Shown here: one piece after another, positions 23,639 through 33,144 of the stretch
How positions within the stretch are numbered: position 1 is the stretch's first letter
Layout of the letters: every line of letters begins with the position of its first letter
Notes under the pieces: model-generated
Databases searched by the model: none
What the model saw: only the letters and a program-made list of their open reading frames with translations
What the model was told of the DNA's origin: nothing
NCBI GenBank assembly: GCA_023301795.1
Contig: JALZVU010000154.1
Span: 1-35,794, forward strand
Source: Granulosicoccus sp.
GTDB taxonomy: Bacteria; Pseudomonadota; Gammaproteobacteria; Granulosicoccales; Granulosicoccaceae
Direction of reading: 5' to 3'
Length of the DNA: 35,794 nt
Program-made: the position numbers and the translations under genes

Positions 23639-25837
23639 TTAATCAGTGTCAGGCTTGTCGTTTACCAAATCCGGTTGCACAAGAAACACCATCGTTGCCA
23701 ATGGCGGTAACGTGATTGACAGAGAATACGGGCGGCCGTGCGTGGTAACAGCCTCTGCTGTCACATCGCCACTACCTACACCACTCCCGCCGTAAGCGAT
23801 GCTGTCGCTGTTGAGTCGCTCAACATAACGACCAGCAAACGGTACACCTATGCGGTATTGCTCATGCACCACAGGCGTGAAGTTACAAACAACAACAACC
23901 AGCTCTTGTGTGGATTCAGCACGTCGAATAAACGCAATAACGCTTTGCTCGTTGTCTGTACAATCGATCCACTCGAATCCGGATGCATCGCAATCTCTCT
24001 CGTAGAGCGCCGGCGTGTCCTTGTATAGTTTATTTAGATCGCGGACCAGGCTCTGTACGCCTGCATGTCGAGAGTCGTCTAACTGGTCCCAGTCCAGCGC
24101 GCTGTGATGATTCCACTCACGACCTTGGCCAAACTCCCCACCCATGAAAAGCAGTTTCTTACCGGGATGGCCATACATGAATGCGTAATACAATCTCAGG
24201 TTGGCGAACTGTTGCCATGGATCGCCTGGCATGCGTGCCAGTATCGAACCCTTCCCGTGTACCACCTCATCGTGAGACAAAGGCAACACAAAGTTCTCTG
24301 TGAATGAATACAACAGACTAAACGTTATCTTGTCCTGATGAAAACTGCGATGAATGGAGTCTTCTTGTAAGAAGCTTAGCGTGTCGTGCATCCAGCCCAT
24401 ATTCCACTTGTAGGTAAACCCCAAGCCGCCCAGATACACTGGTCGGGAAACCATCGGCCAGGCGGTGGATTCTTCAGCCATAGTCATTCCACCGTGAGCA
24501 TGCACCACGGTGTTCATCTGCTTGAGAAATTCAACGACGCTAAGGTTCTCATTACCGCCATACTCGTTAGGGACCCACTCACCCTCCTCGCGCGAATAGT
24601 CCAGATAGAGCATCGATGCGACAGCGTCAACTCTGAGCACATCAATATGATATTCCTCAATCCAAAACAATGCGTTAGCGAGCAGGTAGTTGACCACCTC
24701 TTTTCGGCCATAGTTAAAGATCAATGTACCCCAATCACTATGCGCCCCCTGACGCGGGTCTGCATGCTCGTATAGGTGTGTACCATCGAAGTTTCCAAGC
24801 CCATGGGTGTCACGTGGGAAATGCGCAGGTACCCAATCAAGAATTACACCAATGCCCTCACGATGACAGCGATCTACAAATGCCTTGAATTCAAGCGGTG
24901 TCCCAAAGCGCCATGTCGGCGCATACATACCGATGGGCTGATATCCCCAGGAGCCATCAAAAGGATGTTCTGTAATGGGTAGCAGCTCGATATGGGTATA
25001 GCCCATCTGCTTTACATAAGTCACTAACTCATCAGCTAGCTCATCATAACTAAGCCAGCGTTGTTCGTCCCCACTGCGTCGCCATGAGCCTAGATGAACC
25101 TCATAGATCGACACCGGTGCGTCTAGTGCAGTTGCCTGAGCACGACCAGCTAACCAGCTATCGTCCTGCCAAACCATCGCCTTGTCGTCTGGAACCAGAG
25201 ATGCATTACCCGGTGGAGGCTCGAAGCTACGTCCAAACGGATCTGCCTTGAGTGGCAAAATTGATCCGTCGCTGCCCTTTAATTCAAACTTGTATAGATC
25301 ACCAGCAACAAGACCAGGTACGAAAATATCCCAGACGCCATTATCAGGATGCGATCTCATGACATGTCTTCGACCATCCCATGCATTGAATGGTCCGACA
25401 ACACTAACGCGTTGTGCATTAGGCGCCCATACTGCGAAGTGCGCACCCTTGACGTCTTCACACGTGGTGAGGCGAGCTCCCAGTTTGTCATAGAGCTTTA
25501 AATGAGTACCTTCACCCATCAAAAATCGATCTATCTCACCCAGTAGTGAGGAAAACCGATAAGGGTCGTCTAGCGTGTATGTCTCATTACCTTCATGTAT
25601 CCGCAGCAGGTAGTGTGTGCCTGTGGGTAGCGTCGCTTCAAACACTCCGGAATGTAAACGTGACATTTCAGCCAGCACCGCACCGCTTTTGTCCACGAGC
25701 ACAACCGCATCCGCCTGTGGTTGAAGCGTGCGAACCACCAGCTGCTTATTATCAGTATGAGGGCCTAGTACTGAAAAAGGATCATAGTAATCTCCTCGGG
25801 AAACGGCCTCCAGCGTATCTTTGTCAATCTCGGACAT
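23639..25837 (-). CDS. glgB: 1,4-alpha-glucan branching enzyme
   Basis: 732 residues from the ATG at 25837, which has AGGAA ten bases upstream; the frame extends to a TTG at 25903 but that adds an unconserved N terminus. N1-type carbohydrate module (GDYYDPFSVLGPH), CBM48 (HFAVWAPNAQRVSVVGPFN), then the GH13 barrel: GVILDWVPAHFP, nucleophile Asp in DVLRVDAVASMLYLDYS, acid Glu in MAEESTAWP, and LSHDEVVHGKGS. It moves chain segments to make alpha-1,6 branches in glycogen. It is co-directional with glgC, 130 bp downstream. No glgA, glgP or glgX lies in the window. Everything looks intact. Confidence 0.96.
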   Translation of the reverse strand: MSEIDKDTLEAVSRGDYYDPFSVLGPHTDNKQLVVRTLQPQADAVVLVDKSGAVLAEMSRLHSGVFEATLPTGTHYLLRIHEGNETYTLDDPYRFSSLLGEIDRFLMGEGTHLKLYDKLGARLTTCEDVKGAHFAVWAPNAQRVSVVGPFNAWDGRRHVMRSHPDNGVWDIFVPGLVAGDLYKFELKGSDGSILPLKADPFGRSFEPPPGNASLVPDDKAMVWQDDSWLAGRAQATALDAPVSIYEVHLGSWRRSGDEQRWLSYDELADELVTYVKQMGYTHIELLPITEHPFDGSWGYQPIGMYAPTWRFGTPLEFKAFVDRCHREGIGVILDWVPAHFPRDTHGLGNFDGTHLYEHADPRQGAHSDWGTLIFNYGRKEVVNYLLANALFWIEEYHIDVLRVDAVASMLYLDYSREEGEWVPNEYGGNENLSVVEFLKQMNTVVHAHGGMTMAEESTAWPMVSRPVYLGGLGFTYKWNMGWMHDTLSFLQEDSIHRSFHQDKITFSLLYSFTENFVLPLSHDEVVHGKGSILARMPGDPWQQFANLRLYYAFMYGHPGKKLLFMGGEFGQGREWNHHSALDWDQLDDSRHAGVQSLVRDLNKLYKDTPALYERDCDASGFEWIDCTDNEQSVIAFIRRAESTQELVVVVCNFTPVVHEQYRIGVPFAGRYVERLNSDSIAYGGSGVGSGDVTAEAVTTHGRPYSLSITLPPLATMVFLVQPDLVNDKPDTD

Positions 25838-25967
25838 GGCAAGCTTTTCCTGAATGTGTATTGCAAGGCGCTCGAGCCGAATCGCTATCGAATTTTCGCG
25901 CAAAGAACTCTATGAACAATTTTTCGTGTGCGCTCCTTGCACACGGTTTTCAGCACACAAACAAACG

Positions 25968-27242
25968 TTAGCGCATGGTGTGCAGGTTCTGACCCAACAT
26001 GTCAGGAGTGACCAATACCACACCCTTTTCGGTGACTCGAAAACCACGCGCTTTATCCTGCTCATGATCCTCACCGATTACCGTGTTCTCTGGCAATTTA
26101 CAACCTCGATCAATAATCGCCTTGTTGATTCGGCAATGTCGTCCGATTTCAACATCAGGCAAGATCACTGAATCAGTGACTGCAGTATGTGAGCGCACGG
26201 TAACGTTGGAAAATAACAAGGAACCGGTAATACGCGCACCCGAGATCAGACAACCACCAGACACCATGGAATCGTGTGCTTCTCCACGACGGCCATCATC
26301 GTTAAAGATAAACTTTGCAGGGGCCAGTTGGAGCTGATGCGTCAGGATTGGCCAGTCCTTATCGTACAGATCCAATTGTGGGTCTATCGATACAAGCTCC
26401 ATATGCGCTTCCCAGTAAGCATCCAGCGTTCCAACGTCTCGCCAGAAAGCTTGGTTTCCGGTTTCCGAATCACGGAACGGATAGGCAAATACGCGATTAT
26501 TCTCAATCATAGATGGGATGATATCTTTGCCAAAATCATGCTCAGATTCTTTGTTATCGGCATCAGCAATTAATTGATCATAGAGAAACTGTGTATTGAA
26601 TATGTAGTTACCCATAGACGCCAGAGTAATCGAATCGTTGCCTGGAGTAGGCGTAGGATTAGCTGGTTTTTCATCAAAACGCAGAACACGGTTACCCTCG
26701 TTTACTGTCATGACGCCAAACGATCCTGCAGCCTCTGCGATTGGCACCTCCAGGCATGAGACGGTCATGTCCGCCTCGTTAGCCACATGAAAGGCCAACA
26801 TCGGTCCATAATCCATTTTGTAAATATGATCACCTGACAGAACCAACACATAATCGGGTTTGTGCGTACGGATAATGTCCAGGTTTTGATAGATAGCATC
26901 GGCGGTACCGGTGTACCACTCGCCGCCGGTACGTTGTGATGCCGGTAGCACCTCAACGAATTCGCCTAGCTCGCTTTGGAAGTTGCTCCAGCCCCGCCCC
27001 AAGTGACGTACTAGAGAGTGCGCCTTGTATTGTGTAAGCACCCCTATTCGTCGAATGCCGGAATTAACGCAGTTCGAGAGAGGGAAATCGATGATGCGAA
27101 ACTTGCCACCAAAGGGGACCCCGGGCTTAGCACGCCAATCAGTCAGCTCATAAAGTCTTGAGCCACGGCCACCAGCCAGCACTAATGCCAACGTATTTTT
27201 AGTCAGACGGCTGACATAACGCGAATCCTGATCAATCGACAT
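25968..27242 (-). CDS. glgC: Glucose-1-phosphate adenylyltransferase
   Basis: 424 residues, usual length. The nucleotide-binding start [17 protein letters not shown] (about 14-30), [20 protein letters not shown], the catalytic-base segment [13 protein letters not shown], and the glucose-1-phosphate region [11 protein letters not shown] are present, with the left-handed beta-helix at the C terminus ([25 protein letters not shown]). It makes ADP-glucose for glycogen synthesis, the controlled step, and is normally allosteric. The ATG at 27242 has AGAGGT seven bases upstream. It is upstream of glgB on the same strand. Confidence 0.97.
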   Translation of the reverse strand: MSIDQDSRYVSRLTKNTLALVLAGGRGSRLYELTDWRAKPGVPFGGKFRIIDFPLSNCVNSGIRRIGVLTQYKAHSLVRHLGRGWSNFQSELGEFVEVLPASQRTGGEWYTGTADAIYQNLDIIRTHKPDYVLVLSGDHIYKMDYGPMLAFHVANEADMTVSCLEVPIAEAAGSFGVMTVNEGNRVLRFDEKPANPTPTPGNDSITLASMGNYIFNTQFLYDQLIADADNKESEHDFGKDIIPSMIENNRVFAYPFRDSETGNQAFWRDVGTLDAYWEAHMELVSIDPQLDLYDKDWPILTHQLQLAPAKFIFNDDGRRGEAHDSMVSGGCLISGARITGSLLFSNVTVRSHTAVTDSVILPDVEIGRHCRINKAIIDRGCKLPENTVIGEDHEQDKARGFRVTEKGVVLVTPDMLGQNLHTMR

Positions 27243-27290
27243 ACAAATACCTCTTTATCTTGTTTTCGGTGCAGTTCATGGATTGCTCAC

Positions 27291-27338
27291 GAAGCAATAG
27301 TTATTCGCTCAGATGAAGCAATAGTTATTCGCTCAGAT
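27291..27338. repeat. Perfect 24-bp tandem duplication over a stop codon
   Basis: Bases 27291-27314 and 27315-27338 are identical. The second copy (first in the direction of the mannitol dehydrogenase-like gene) encodes the last residues Ser-Glu and the TAA; the first copy repeats the same codons and stop outside the gene. The reading frame is unaffected. It looks like a recent slippage duplication. Confidence 0.93.
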
Positions 27339-28824
27339 AACGACGTAGCACGCTTTGCGTACCATCCGCCCACAACGCATTTAACGCTTGCGCAAACGGT
27401 TCACTGAAGTGTTTGTTTTTTGCCAGATCACCGTATACATCATGCATGGATAGCCAGGCATCCGGGGATTTTCGCGCCAAGTTCGCATGATAGGAAAGTT
27501 TGTCCCAGGATGGATCATTGGGTTCTATTAAAGCACCGCTTTCGGTTTCACCAAAACAATACCTGCACCACAGCGCAGAAGCCAATGCCAAGCCATTAAC
27601 GTTAGAGCCCTCGCTAAGACAGTCACGCACACTGGGAATGATGAATTTTGGCTGTCGGTTTGAGCCGTCATGACACAGCCTGCGAACAGTATCAGCAACA
27701 TGAGGATTTGAAAACCGCGAGATAATACTCGCATAGTATTCGTCCAGATCGGTGTTGGGTACGGGTGGTACGATGGGCAGAATTTCTTTGCGCTCTACCT
27801 TGTCGAGAAATCCACCAATCAACGGATGTTGCATTGCATCTCTGGATCCTTCTATATCGAGTAATCCGGCCGGATACGCAATTAGAGCATGCCCACCGTT
27901 GAGAATACGGAGTTTCATGATTTCGAACGGCGTGACATCATCAACGAAACAAACGCCAGCTTTATCGAATTGTGGACGACCGTCGACAAACTTGTCCTCC
28001 AATACCCATTGCAGGTAGTCTTCGCAAAAAACCGGCGCGGCGTCAGTGATCTGTAGATCTTCTAACGCTTGGCGTCGCTCACGTGGACCTGTGGCCGGAG
28101 CAATTCGGTCAACCATGCTGTTCGGAAAGCTTGCGTGAACATCAATCCACTCAGCCAACGCCGGCTCAACCAGCTGTGCCATACCCACCACTGCGCGCCT
28201 CGTCACCTCACCATTATGTGGAACGTTGTCGCAGGACATAACGGTAAACGGCTGCTGACCGTTGTCTCGGCGTGTTCTCAAGGCGTGGACTATGAGCCCA
28301 AACACAGTAGATGGACAATCAAAGTGTTTCAAGTCAGCCTGGATTGCCGGATGATCTTCATCGAAAAGACCGGTGGCCGCATCTACAAAATAGCCTCCTT
28401 CTGTAATAGTCAGTGAGACGATACGAATGTCGGAATTCGTCAAGTAAGTCAGGATCGCTGTTTCATCGGCCACTGGCAGGTAATCGATCATGGCTCCAGT
28501 GACACAAGAATCACAATTGAGCTCAGATCGGGCGGTGACAGAACCTAACCAATCCTGTTTTAACAACAGCTCACGTGTCACTGCATCCCCAGCCATTACA
28601 CTAGCCCCAACGATAGCCCAATCGTGGTCCAGTCCCTCGTTCATCAATGAGTTTAGATAAATCCCTTGGTGAGAACGATGGAAATTACCAACACCAAAAT
28701 GCAGAATCCCGGCAGATAGCGATGATCGCGCATAGCTCGGCCGCCCGATAGCTTTTGGCAGATCATTGAGCGTATCCAGCGTCAGAAGTGCTGGGATGTT
28801 CAATGCTGAAGCTTCATCCATCAT
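27325..28824 (-). CDS. Mannitol dehydrogenase-family polyol oxidoreductase
   Basis: 499 residues, typical for long-chain polyol dehydrogenases (mannitol 2-dehydrogenase, fructuronate reductase group). The NAD-binding part starts ILHFGVGNFHRSHQGIY (about 40-57). The catalytic motif Lys-x4-Asn-x2-His is in IMKLRILNGGHALIAYP (about 305-320). It should oxidise mannitol or arabinitol/sorbitol to a ketose; exact substrate cannot be read from sequence. The ATG at 28824 has AAGGA six bases upstream. It is transcribed away from an AraC regulator and a polyol-type ABC importer, as in the mannitol/sorbitol loci of Pseudomonas and Rhodobacter, which supports mannitol or a related polyol. The alternative, fructuronate reductase (uxuB-like), is less likely here. 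Confidence 0.88.
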   Translation of the reverse strand: MMDEASALNIPALLTLDTLNDLPKAIGRPSYARSSLSAGILHFGVGNFHRSHQGIYLNSLMNEGLDHDWAIVGASVMAGDAVTRELLLKQDWLGSVTARSELNCDSCVTGAMIDYLPVADETAILTYLTNSDIRIVSLTITEGGYFVDAATGLFDEDHPAIQADLKHFDCPSTVFGLIVHALRTRRDNGQQPFTVMSCDNVPHNGEVTRRAVVGMAQLVEPALAEWIDVHASFPNSMVDRIAPATGPRERRQALEDLQITDAAPVFCEDYLQWVLEDKFVDGRPQFDKAGVCFVDDVTPFEIMKLRILNGGHALIAYPAGLLDIEGSRDAMQHPLIGGFLDKVERKEILPIVPPVPNTDLDEYYASIISRFSNPHVADTVRRLCHDGSNRQPKFIIPSVRDCLSEGSNVNGLALASALWCRYCFGETESGALIEPNDPSWDKLSYHANLARKSPDAWLSMHDVYGDLAKNKHFSEPFAQALNALWADGTQSVLRRYLSE

Positions 28825-29187
28825 GGTTATCCTTTGTTGTTAACGCAGTGGATAGCAGAAGACGGTACCCCAATCAGACAGCACGTCACAATTGAGCTCC
28901 TCCTAATAGGCGGATAACGAAAGTATCGTTGTCACAACTCAAAGGCCAATACTCTGATAGCCAATACTAATACCAGCCGTGGATGGCCGAATTGAGCGAT
29001 AAAAACGTGAAAAAATCAACGAATGATCAAATAAGAGCCAAAAAACACGAATTTTTTTGCTTGAAGAGAATAAGGAACCCGACTAAGATAACGCTAATGT
29101 TACGAAATGCGCTCGTTAATCATGCTGCAGGGCTTGTGACTGCAAGACGCATGGTTTCTTTGTCACTTAAACTGGAGATCTGTGTGG
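28825..29187. other. Divergent control region of the polyol locus
   Basis: 363 bp between the polyol dehydrogenase and the AraC-type regulator, containing both promoters. A 79-codon frame (28983-29222) has no ribosome site and runs into the regulator gene in another frame, so I reject it. Two copies of GCCAATACT lie near the middle and are listed separately. Confidence 0.5.
28946..28969. promoter_or_regulatory. Direct repeat, candidate AraC-type operator
   Basis: GCCAATACT occurs at 28946-28954 and 28961-28969, start-to-start spacing 15 bp, about 122 bp upstream of the polyol dehydrogenase start and 219 bp upstream of the regulator start. AraC/XylS proteins bind direct repeats, though usually with about 21-bp spacing. 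Binding by the neighbouring regulator is inference. Confidence 0.35.
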
Positions 29188-30075
29188 ATGTCCGACGCAG
29201 TACATTTTCCCCTATCTCCTGAGCTGGGGCCCGCTGAGACGGATCCGCGGTCAATTCACGCGTTCTGGCATGGGTACCCCAGCCCACTGATACGATGGCA
29301 CTTTCACAACGAATTCGAGTTGCATTTAATTGTCGCCAGCAAAGGGCGCGTGTTTGTTGGTGATCATGTTGGTGATTTCACACCCGGTCAATTGATACTG
29401 ACAGGACCCTATCTGCCGCATAACTGGGTCAGCCAGGCACCCCCTGGTGACGTCGTTGACATGCGCGATGGCGTCATTCAATTTCGTAAAAGCCTGGTGC
29501 AATCCATGGCGTCAGTGGCACCTGAGGTCGAGAAATTATTGCCATTGCTCGCTCGTGCCAGTGCAGGAATACAGTTCAGTAACAGCCTGTGTGCAGATGC
29601 TGAAAAGTGGTTTGACGATATCATCAACAGCGAAGGAATACGTCGTATCGGGCTGTTGCTTGACCTGCTCGACCGTCTCTCGCATGAACGCGAGTACCGT
29701 AGCCTTTCAACCATTCCTTCCAAACAAAACAAGGGATCAGAAGTACTGGTGAAGCTTGAGCAAATGAAGGCTCATATTAGTGAGCATCATGCGAATGAAC
29801 TGCACATCGAGTCCATAGCGCATCACTTTGGCATGACCCAGAGTTCGTTTTCGCGCTTTTTTTCAAAAGCGACAGGCAATAGTTTCACCCAGTTTCTGAA
29901 TTCGGTCAGGATCGCACATGCCTGCGAGCTGCTCAGCGTTTCTAGAATATCCATTACAGATATTTGTTACACCGTCGGATATAACAACGTAGCAAATTTT
30001 AATCGTCGTTTCCGTGATCTAAAAGGATTGACACCTAGCGAATATCGAAAAAGTATAGAGTTCGGGCATCAATAG
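29188..30075 (+). CDS. AraC-family transcriptional regulator
   Basis: 295 residues from the ATG at 29188, chosen because TGGAG lies ten bases upstream; a GTG two codons earlier is possible. The N-terminal half is a cupin sensor domain (RWHFHNEFELHLIV, GQLILTGPYLPHNW). The C-terminal half has the two helix-turn-helix motifs of AraC: ELHIESIAHHFGMTQSSFSR and ISITDICYTVGYNNVANFNR with the closing FRDLKGLTPSEYRK. It probably senses a polyol and activates both the dehydrogenase and the importer operon that flank it. The next gene starts 181 bp downstream, so the importer may have its own promoter. Confidence 0.92.
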   Translation: MSDAVHFPLSPELGPAETDPRSIHAFWHGYPSPLIRWHFHNEFELHLIVASKGRVFVGDHVGDFTPGQLILTGPYLPHNWVSQAPPGDVVDMRDGVIQFRKSLVQSMASVAPEVEKLLPLLARASAGIQFSNSLCADAEKWFDDIINSEGIRRIGLLLDLLDRLSHEREYRSLSTIPSKQNKGSEVLVKLEQMKAHISEHHANELHIESIAHHFGMTQSSFSRFFSKATGNSFTQFLNSVRIAHACELLSVSRISITDICYTVGYNNVANFNRRFRDLKGLTPSEYRKSIEFGHQ

Positions 30076-30119
30076 CGTTGTTCTGATTTATTTTTTAGAC
30101 CAATCTAACACCATAAGTG

Positions 30120-30138
30120 TTGTGCATCATCTGCACAA
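30120..30138. promoter_or_regulatory. Perfect palindrome upstream of the importer operon
   Basis: TTGTGCA-TCATC-TGCACAA, a 7+5+7 inverted repeat, in the 181-bp gap between the regulator and the first permease gene, 118 bp before the permease start. With an AT-rich run just before it and no T tract after, it looks more like an operator for a dimeric regulator (for example LacI- or Crp-like) than a terminator. The binding protein is unknown. Confidence 0.4.
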
Positions 30139-30256
30139 ACACGCTGAGGTGGTGAGCCCGAACAGATCGTTGATCCAAATCGGTTTTGAATAATATTCCA
30201 AAAAGTACCACCATGATTCTTGTACGGTCTAAACGCAACATAGGAGACGTCGTTTA

Positions 30257-31135
30257 ATGGCGACCCAGCACTCGCGATCTGCAGCCCGATTGATGTTAGC
30301 ACCTGCAGTTGTCCTGCTACTTGGCTGGATGCTAGTGCCTCTCACCATGACGCTCTACTTCTCGTTCAAGAAATATTTACCGTTGCGAGGCGATACGCTC
30401 TCTGGCGGTCTCGACTGGGTAGGCTTCGAGAACTACTCGCGCTTTATCGGCTCCAGCGCCTTTTGGCCTAGTGTTCAAGCCACCTTATTAATAGTCGGAA
30501 GTGTCCTGGTGATCACTGTGGTCCTGGGTATTTTGCTCGCTATATTGCTGGATCAACCCATGTGGGGTCAGGGAATCGTTCGTATTCTCGTGATATCCCC
30601 GTTTTTTGTCATGCCGACTGTATCTGCGCTGGTATGGAAGAACATGTTCATGGATCCGGTCAATGGACTACTTGCTCACCTATTTGAGTTTTTCGGTGCA
30701 GAACCTGTGCTCTGGCTGAGTGAGGCCAGCATGGAGTCAATAATATTAATCGTGAGCTGGCAATGGCTGCCATTCGCCACTCTTATATTACTAACAGCCA
30801 TTCAGTCACTAGACAGCGAGCAACTTGAGGCATCAGAAATTGACGGTGCACCGATCCTAAAGCGGTTCTGGTACATAGTGCTGCCACATCTTGGACGCGC
30901 CATTACTGTTGTGGTCCTGATACAAACGATATTTTTGCTATCGATTTTTGCTGAAATTTTCGTCACCACGGGTGGCGCTTTTGGCACAAAAACACTCACG
31001 TATCTCATCTTTCAGCGTGTGCTGGAGAGTCAGAACATAGGCCTGGGTTCTGCGGGTGGGGTGTACGCCATTATTCTTGCCAATATCGTTGCGATCTTCC
31101 TGATGCGCATCGTTGGCAAGAACCTTGACAAGTGA
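30257..31135 (+). CDS. Polyol/sugar ABC transporter permease (MalF/SmoF type)
   Basis: 292 residues with six hydrophobic helices. The cytoplasmic EAA loop that meets the ATPase is EQLEASEIDGAPILKRFWYI (about 195-214). The ATG at 30257 follows AGGAG with ten-base spacing. It forms a heterodimer in the inner membrane with the permease encoded 11 bp downstream. Sequence flavour and context match the sorbitol/mannitol importers SmoF/MtlF. No substrate-binding protein gene precedes it, which is unusual for the group. Confidence 0.9.
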   Translation: MATQHSRSAARLMLAPAVVLLLGWMLVPLTMTLYFSFKKYLPLRGDTLSGGLDWVGFENYSRFIGSSAFWPSVQATLLIVGSVLVITVVLGILLAILLDQPMWGQGIVRILVISPFFVMPTVSALVWKNMFMDPVNGLLAHLFEFFGAEPVLWLSEASMESIILIVSWQWLPFATLILLTAIQSLDSEQLEASEIDGAPILKRFWYIVLPHLGRAITVVVLIQTIFLLSIFAEIFVTTGGAFGTKTLTYLIFQRVLESQNIGLGSAGGVYAIILANIVAIFLMRIVGKNLDK

Positions 31136-31146
31136 GGAAATAGACC

Positions 31147-31977
31147 ATGGCTCGCAATGTAACTTCAGGCCGCAAAACGATCAATACGTTGGCTGCCTGG
31201 GCAATTGGCATACTTATTTTCTTCCCGATCCTGTGGACGATCTTAACGAGCTTCAAATCTGAAGCCCAGGCGATCAGTGATCCACCAATATTTTTCTTCT
31301 TTGACTGGACACTCGAGAATTACTCTGTTGTTCAAGAGCGGTCCAATTACATGCGATTTCTCTGGAACTCCGTAATCATTGCCGGAGGTTCGACCATTCT
31401 AGGGATAATCATCGCAGTGCCTGCGGCATGGTCAATGGCCTTTGTGCCATCGAATCGTACCAAAGACATTCTGTTATGGATGCTCTCCACCAAAATGCTG
31501 CCAGCGGTTGGTGTGTTGTATCCGATGTACTTGCTTTTCATCAAGATGGGGCTTCTGGACACTCGCATCGGATTGGTCATCGTATTAATGCTGATCAACA
31601 TGCCCATAATTGTGTGGATGCTGTACACCTACTTCAGAGAGATACCGGGTGAGATTCTGGAAGCTTCACGGATGGATGGAGCATCACTACGCGATGAAAT
31701 CATCTATGTTCTGACACCGATGGCATTGCCTGGTATTGCATCTACCCTGCTCCTCAACTTTATACTGGCCTGGAACGAAGCGTTCTGGACCCTGAATCTA
31801 ACTGCTGTAAACGCGGCACCACTAACAGCCTTTATTGCCAGTTATTCGAGTCCTGAAGGACTTTTCTTTGCCAAGCTCAGTGCAGCCTCAACGATGGCTA
31901 TCGCACCGATTCTTCTACTTGGCTGGTTCAGCCAAAAGCAACTCGTCCGTGGTTTGACATTCGGCGCAGTTAAATAG
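31147..31977 (+). CDS. Polyol/sugar ABC transporter permease (MalG/SmoG type)
   Basis: 276 residues, six hydrophobic helices. EAA loop at about 175-195: [20 protein letters not shown]. The ATG has GAGGAAA six bases upstream, made from the end of the previous gene and its stop. It pairs with the preceding permease to form the channel of the importer, and is followed seven bases later by the ATPase gene. The C-terminal end ([21 protein letters not shown]) is the usual one for SmoG/MtlG proteins. Confidence 0.9.
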   Translation: MARNVTSGRKTINTLAAWAIGILIFFPILWTILTSFKSEAQAISDPPIFFFFDWTLENYSVVQERSNYMRFLWNSVIIAGGSTILGIIIAVPAAWSMAFVPSNRTKDILLWMLSTKMLPAVGVLYPMYLLFIKMGLLDTRIGLVIVLMLINMPIIVWMLYTYFREIPGEILEASRMDGASLRDEIIYVLTPMALPGIASTLLLNFILAWNEAFWTLNLTAVNAAPLTAFIASYSSPEGLFFAKLSAASTMAIAPILLLGWFSQKQLVRGLTFGAVK

Positions 31978-31984
31978 GTCATTT

Positions 31985-32989
31985 ATGGGACAGATAGTGC
32001 TCAGTAAGGTCAAAAAGGCCTTTGGCGATGTTGTTGTTATACCGCCATTGGATTTGACAATAGAAGACGGTGAATTCACCGTTTTCGTGGGACCCTCGGG
32101 TTGTGGAAAATCCACACTCTTGAGGCTCATAGCGGGGCTTGAGGATGTGTCATCGGGCTCTATTCAGATAGATGGAAGAGAGTCCAGTGATGCACCGCCC
32201 TCAAAACGCGGTCTGGCGATGGTGTTTCAGTCGTACGCACTGTATCCACATATGACGGTACGCAAGAACATCGCTTTTCCATTGCGTATGGCGAAGATGG
32301 ACAAAGCTGAGATTGAGAAGCGTGTAGACAACGCGGCTAAGGTTCTCAATCTGGCTGACTACATCGATAGACGCCCGGGTCAACTTTCGGGTGGACAACG
32401 CCAGCGAGTGGCTATCGGCCGCGCTATCGTTCGTGAGCCATCGGCATTTCTGTTTGACGAGCCTCTGTCAAACCTTGATGCGGCACTACGCATGGGCATG
32501 CGCCTCGAGATCTCCGAGCTGCACAAGCGTCTGGATACCACTATGGTATACGTCACGCATGATCAGGTCGAAGCGATGACCATGGCTGACAAGATTGTTG
32601 TGTTGAACGCCGGAAACATTGAACAGGTGGGCTCACCTCTTGATCTCTACCACAAACCTAAAAACATTTTTGTTGCCGGATTTATCGGCTCACCAAAAAT
32701 GAATATGATCACAGGTGAGACAGCAGCCGCTCATGGAGCTCACACAATCGGTGTAAGACCTGAACACATCGACGTATCTGATTCAGGTGGCACTTGGTCT
32801 GGTGTGGTTGGTGTGTCCGAGCACTTGGGCTCTGATTCGTTTTTTCACATCCACGAAACTGGCCTTGCTGACATGATCACGGTTCGCTCTGGTGGTGAAG
32901 TTGGATTTACGCGCGGAGACCGAGTTAGTCTGACTCCTCGCCCCGACATGATCCATAAGTTTAACGAGCAAGGCGACAGAATTTCATAA
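31985..32989 (+). CDS. Polyol/sugar ABC transporter ATP-binding protein (MalK/SmoK type)
   Basis: 334 residues. Walker [10 protein letters not shown] (about 38-46), Q-loop [13 protein letters not shown], signature [14 protein letters not shown] (about 135-148), Walker [14 protein letters not shown], and the switch His in [12 protein letters not shown]-terminal regulatory domain follows from about 240 ([10 protein letters not shown]), and is shorter than in the usual 360-370-residue MalK proteins. It drives import through the two permeases just upstream. The gene ends the operon; a strong hairpin lies 16 bp past the stop. Confidence 0.93.
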   Translation: MGQIVLSKVKKAFGDVVVIPPLDLTIEDGEFTVFVGPSGCGKSTLLRLIAGLEDVSSGSIQIDGRESSDAPPSKRGLAMVFQSYALYPHMTVRKNIAFPLRMAKMDKAEIEKRVDNAAKVLNLADYIDRRPGQLSGGQRQRVAIGRAIVREPSAFLFDEPLSNLDAALRMGMRLEISELHKRLDTTMVYVTHDQVEAMTMADKIVVLNAGNIEQVGSPLDLYHKPKNIFVAGFIGSPKMNMITGETAAAHGAHTIGVRPEHIDVSDSGGTWSGVVGVSEHLGSDSFFHIHETGLADMITVRSGGEVGFTRGDRVSLTPRPDMIHKFNEQGDRIS

Positions 32990-33004
32990 GCGCGGATATT
33001 CAAG

Positions 33005-33034
33005 CCGAACGCGGATCAAAGATCCCGCGTTCGG
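33005..33034 (+). terminator. Hairpin terminator of the polyol importer operon
   Basis: Ten-base perfect stem CCGAACGCGG / CCGCGTTCGG with loop ATCAAAGATC, 16 bp after the ATPase stop. The following bases (TAGCCTCCTCGTCCG) are only moderately T-rich. It lies between convergent genes and may serve both. Confidence 0.65.
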
Positions 33035-33144
33035 TAGCCTCCTCGTCCGTCTGATTCTTCGCTCAAGCGTCACAAATCAATGCCTTTTCGCAGGCAACCC
33101 ATCCAACGCCAGGATTAAGGCTACGGGTGATGACATGCCAGTTG

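Noticed and set aside
28983-29222. 79-codon frame just before the AraC gene
   Set aside because: Basic, low-information peptide, no ribosome site, and it runs out of frame into the regulator.
30160-30186. Possible C-terminal relic of a binding protein (EQIVDPNRF then stop)
   Set aside because: Only nine codons after an in-frame stop; no similarity to the ends of SmoE/MtlE proteins that I can defend.
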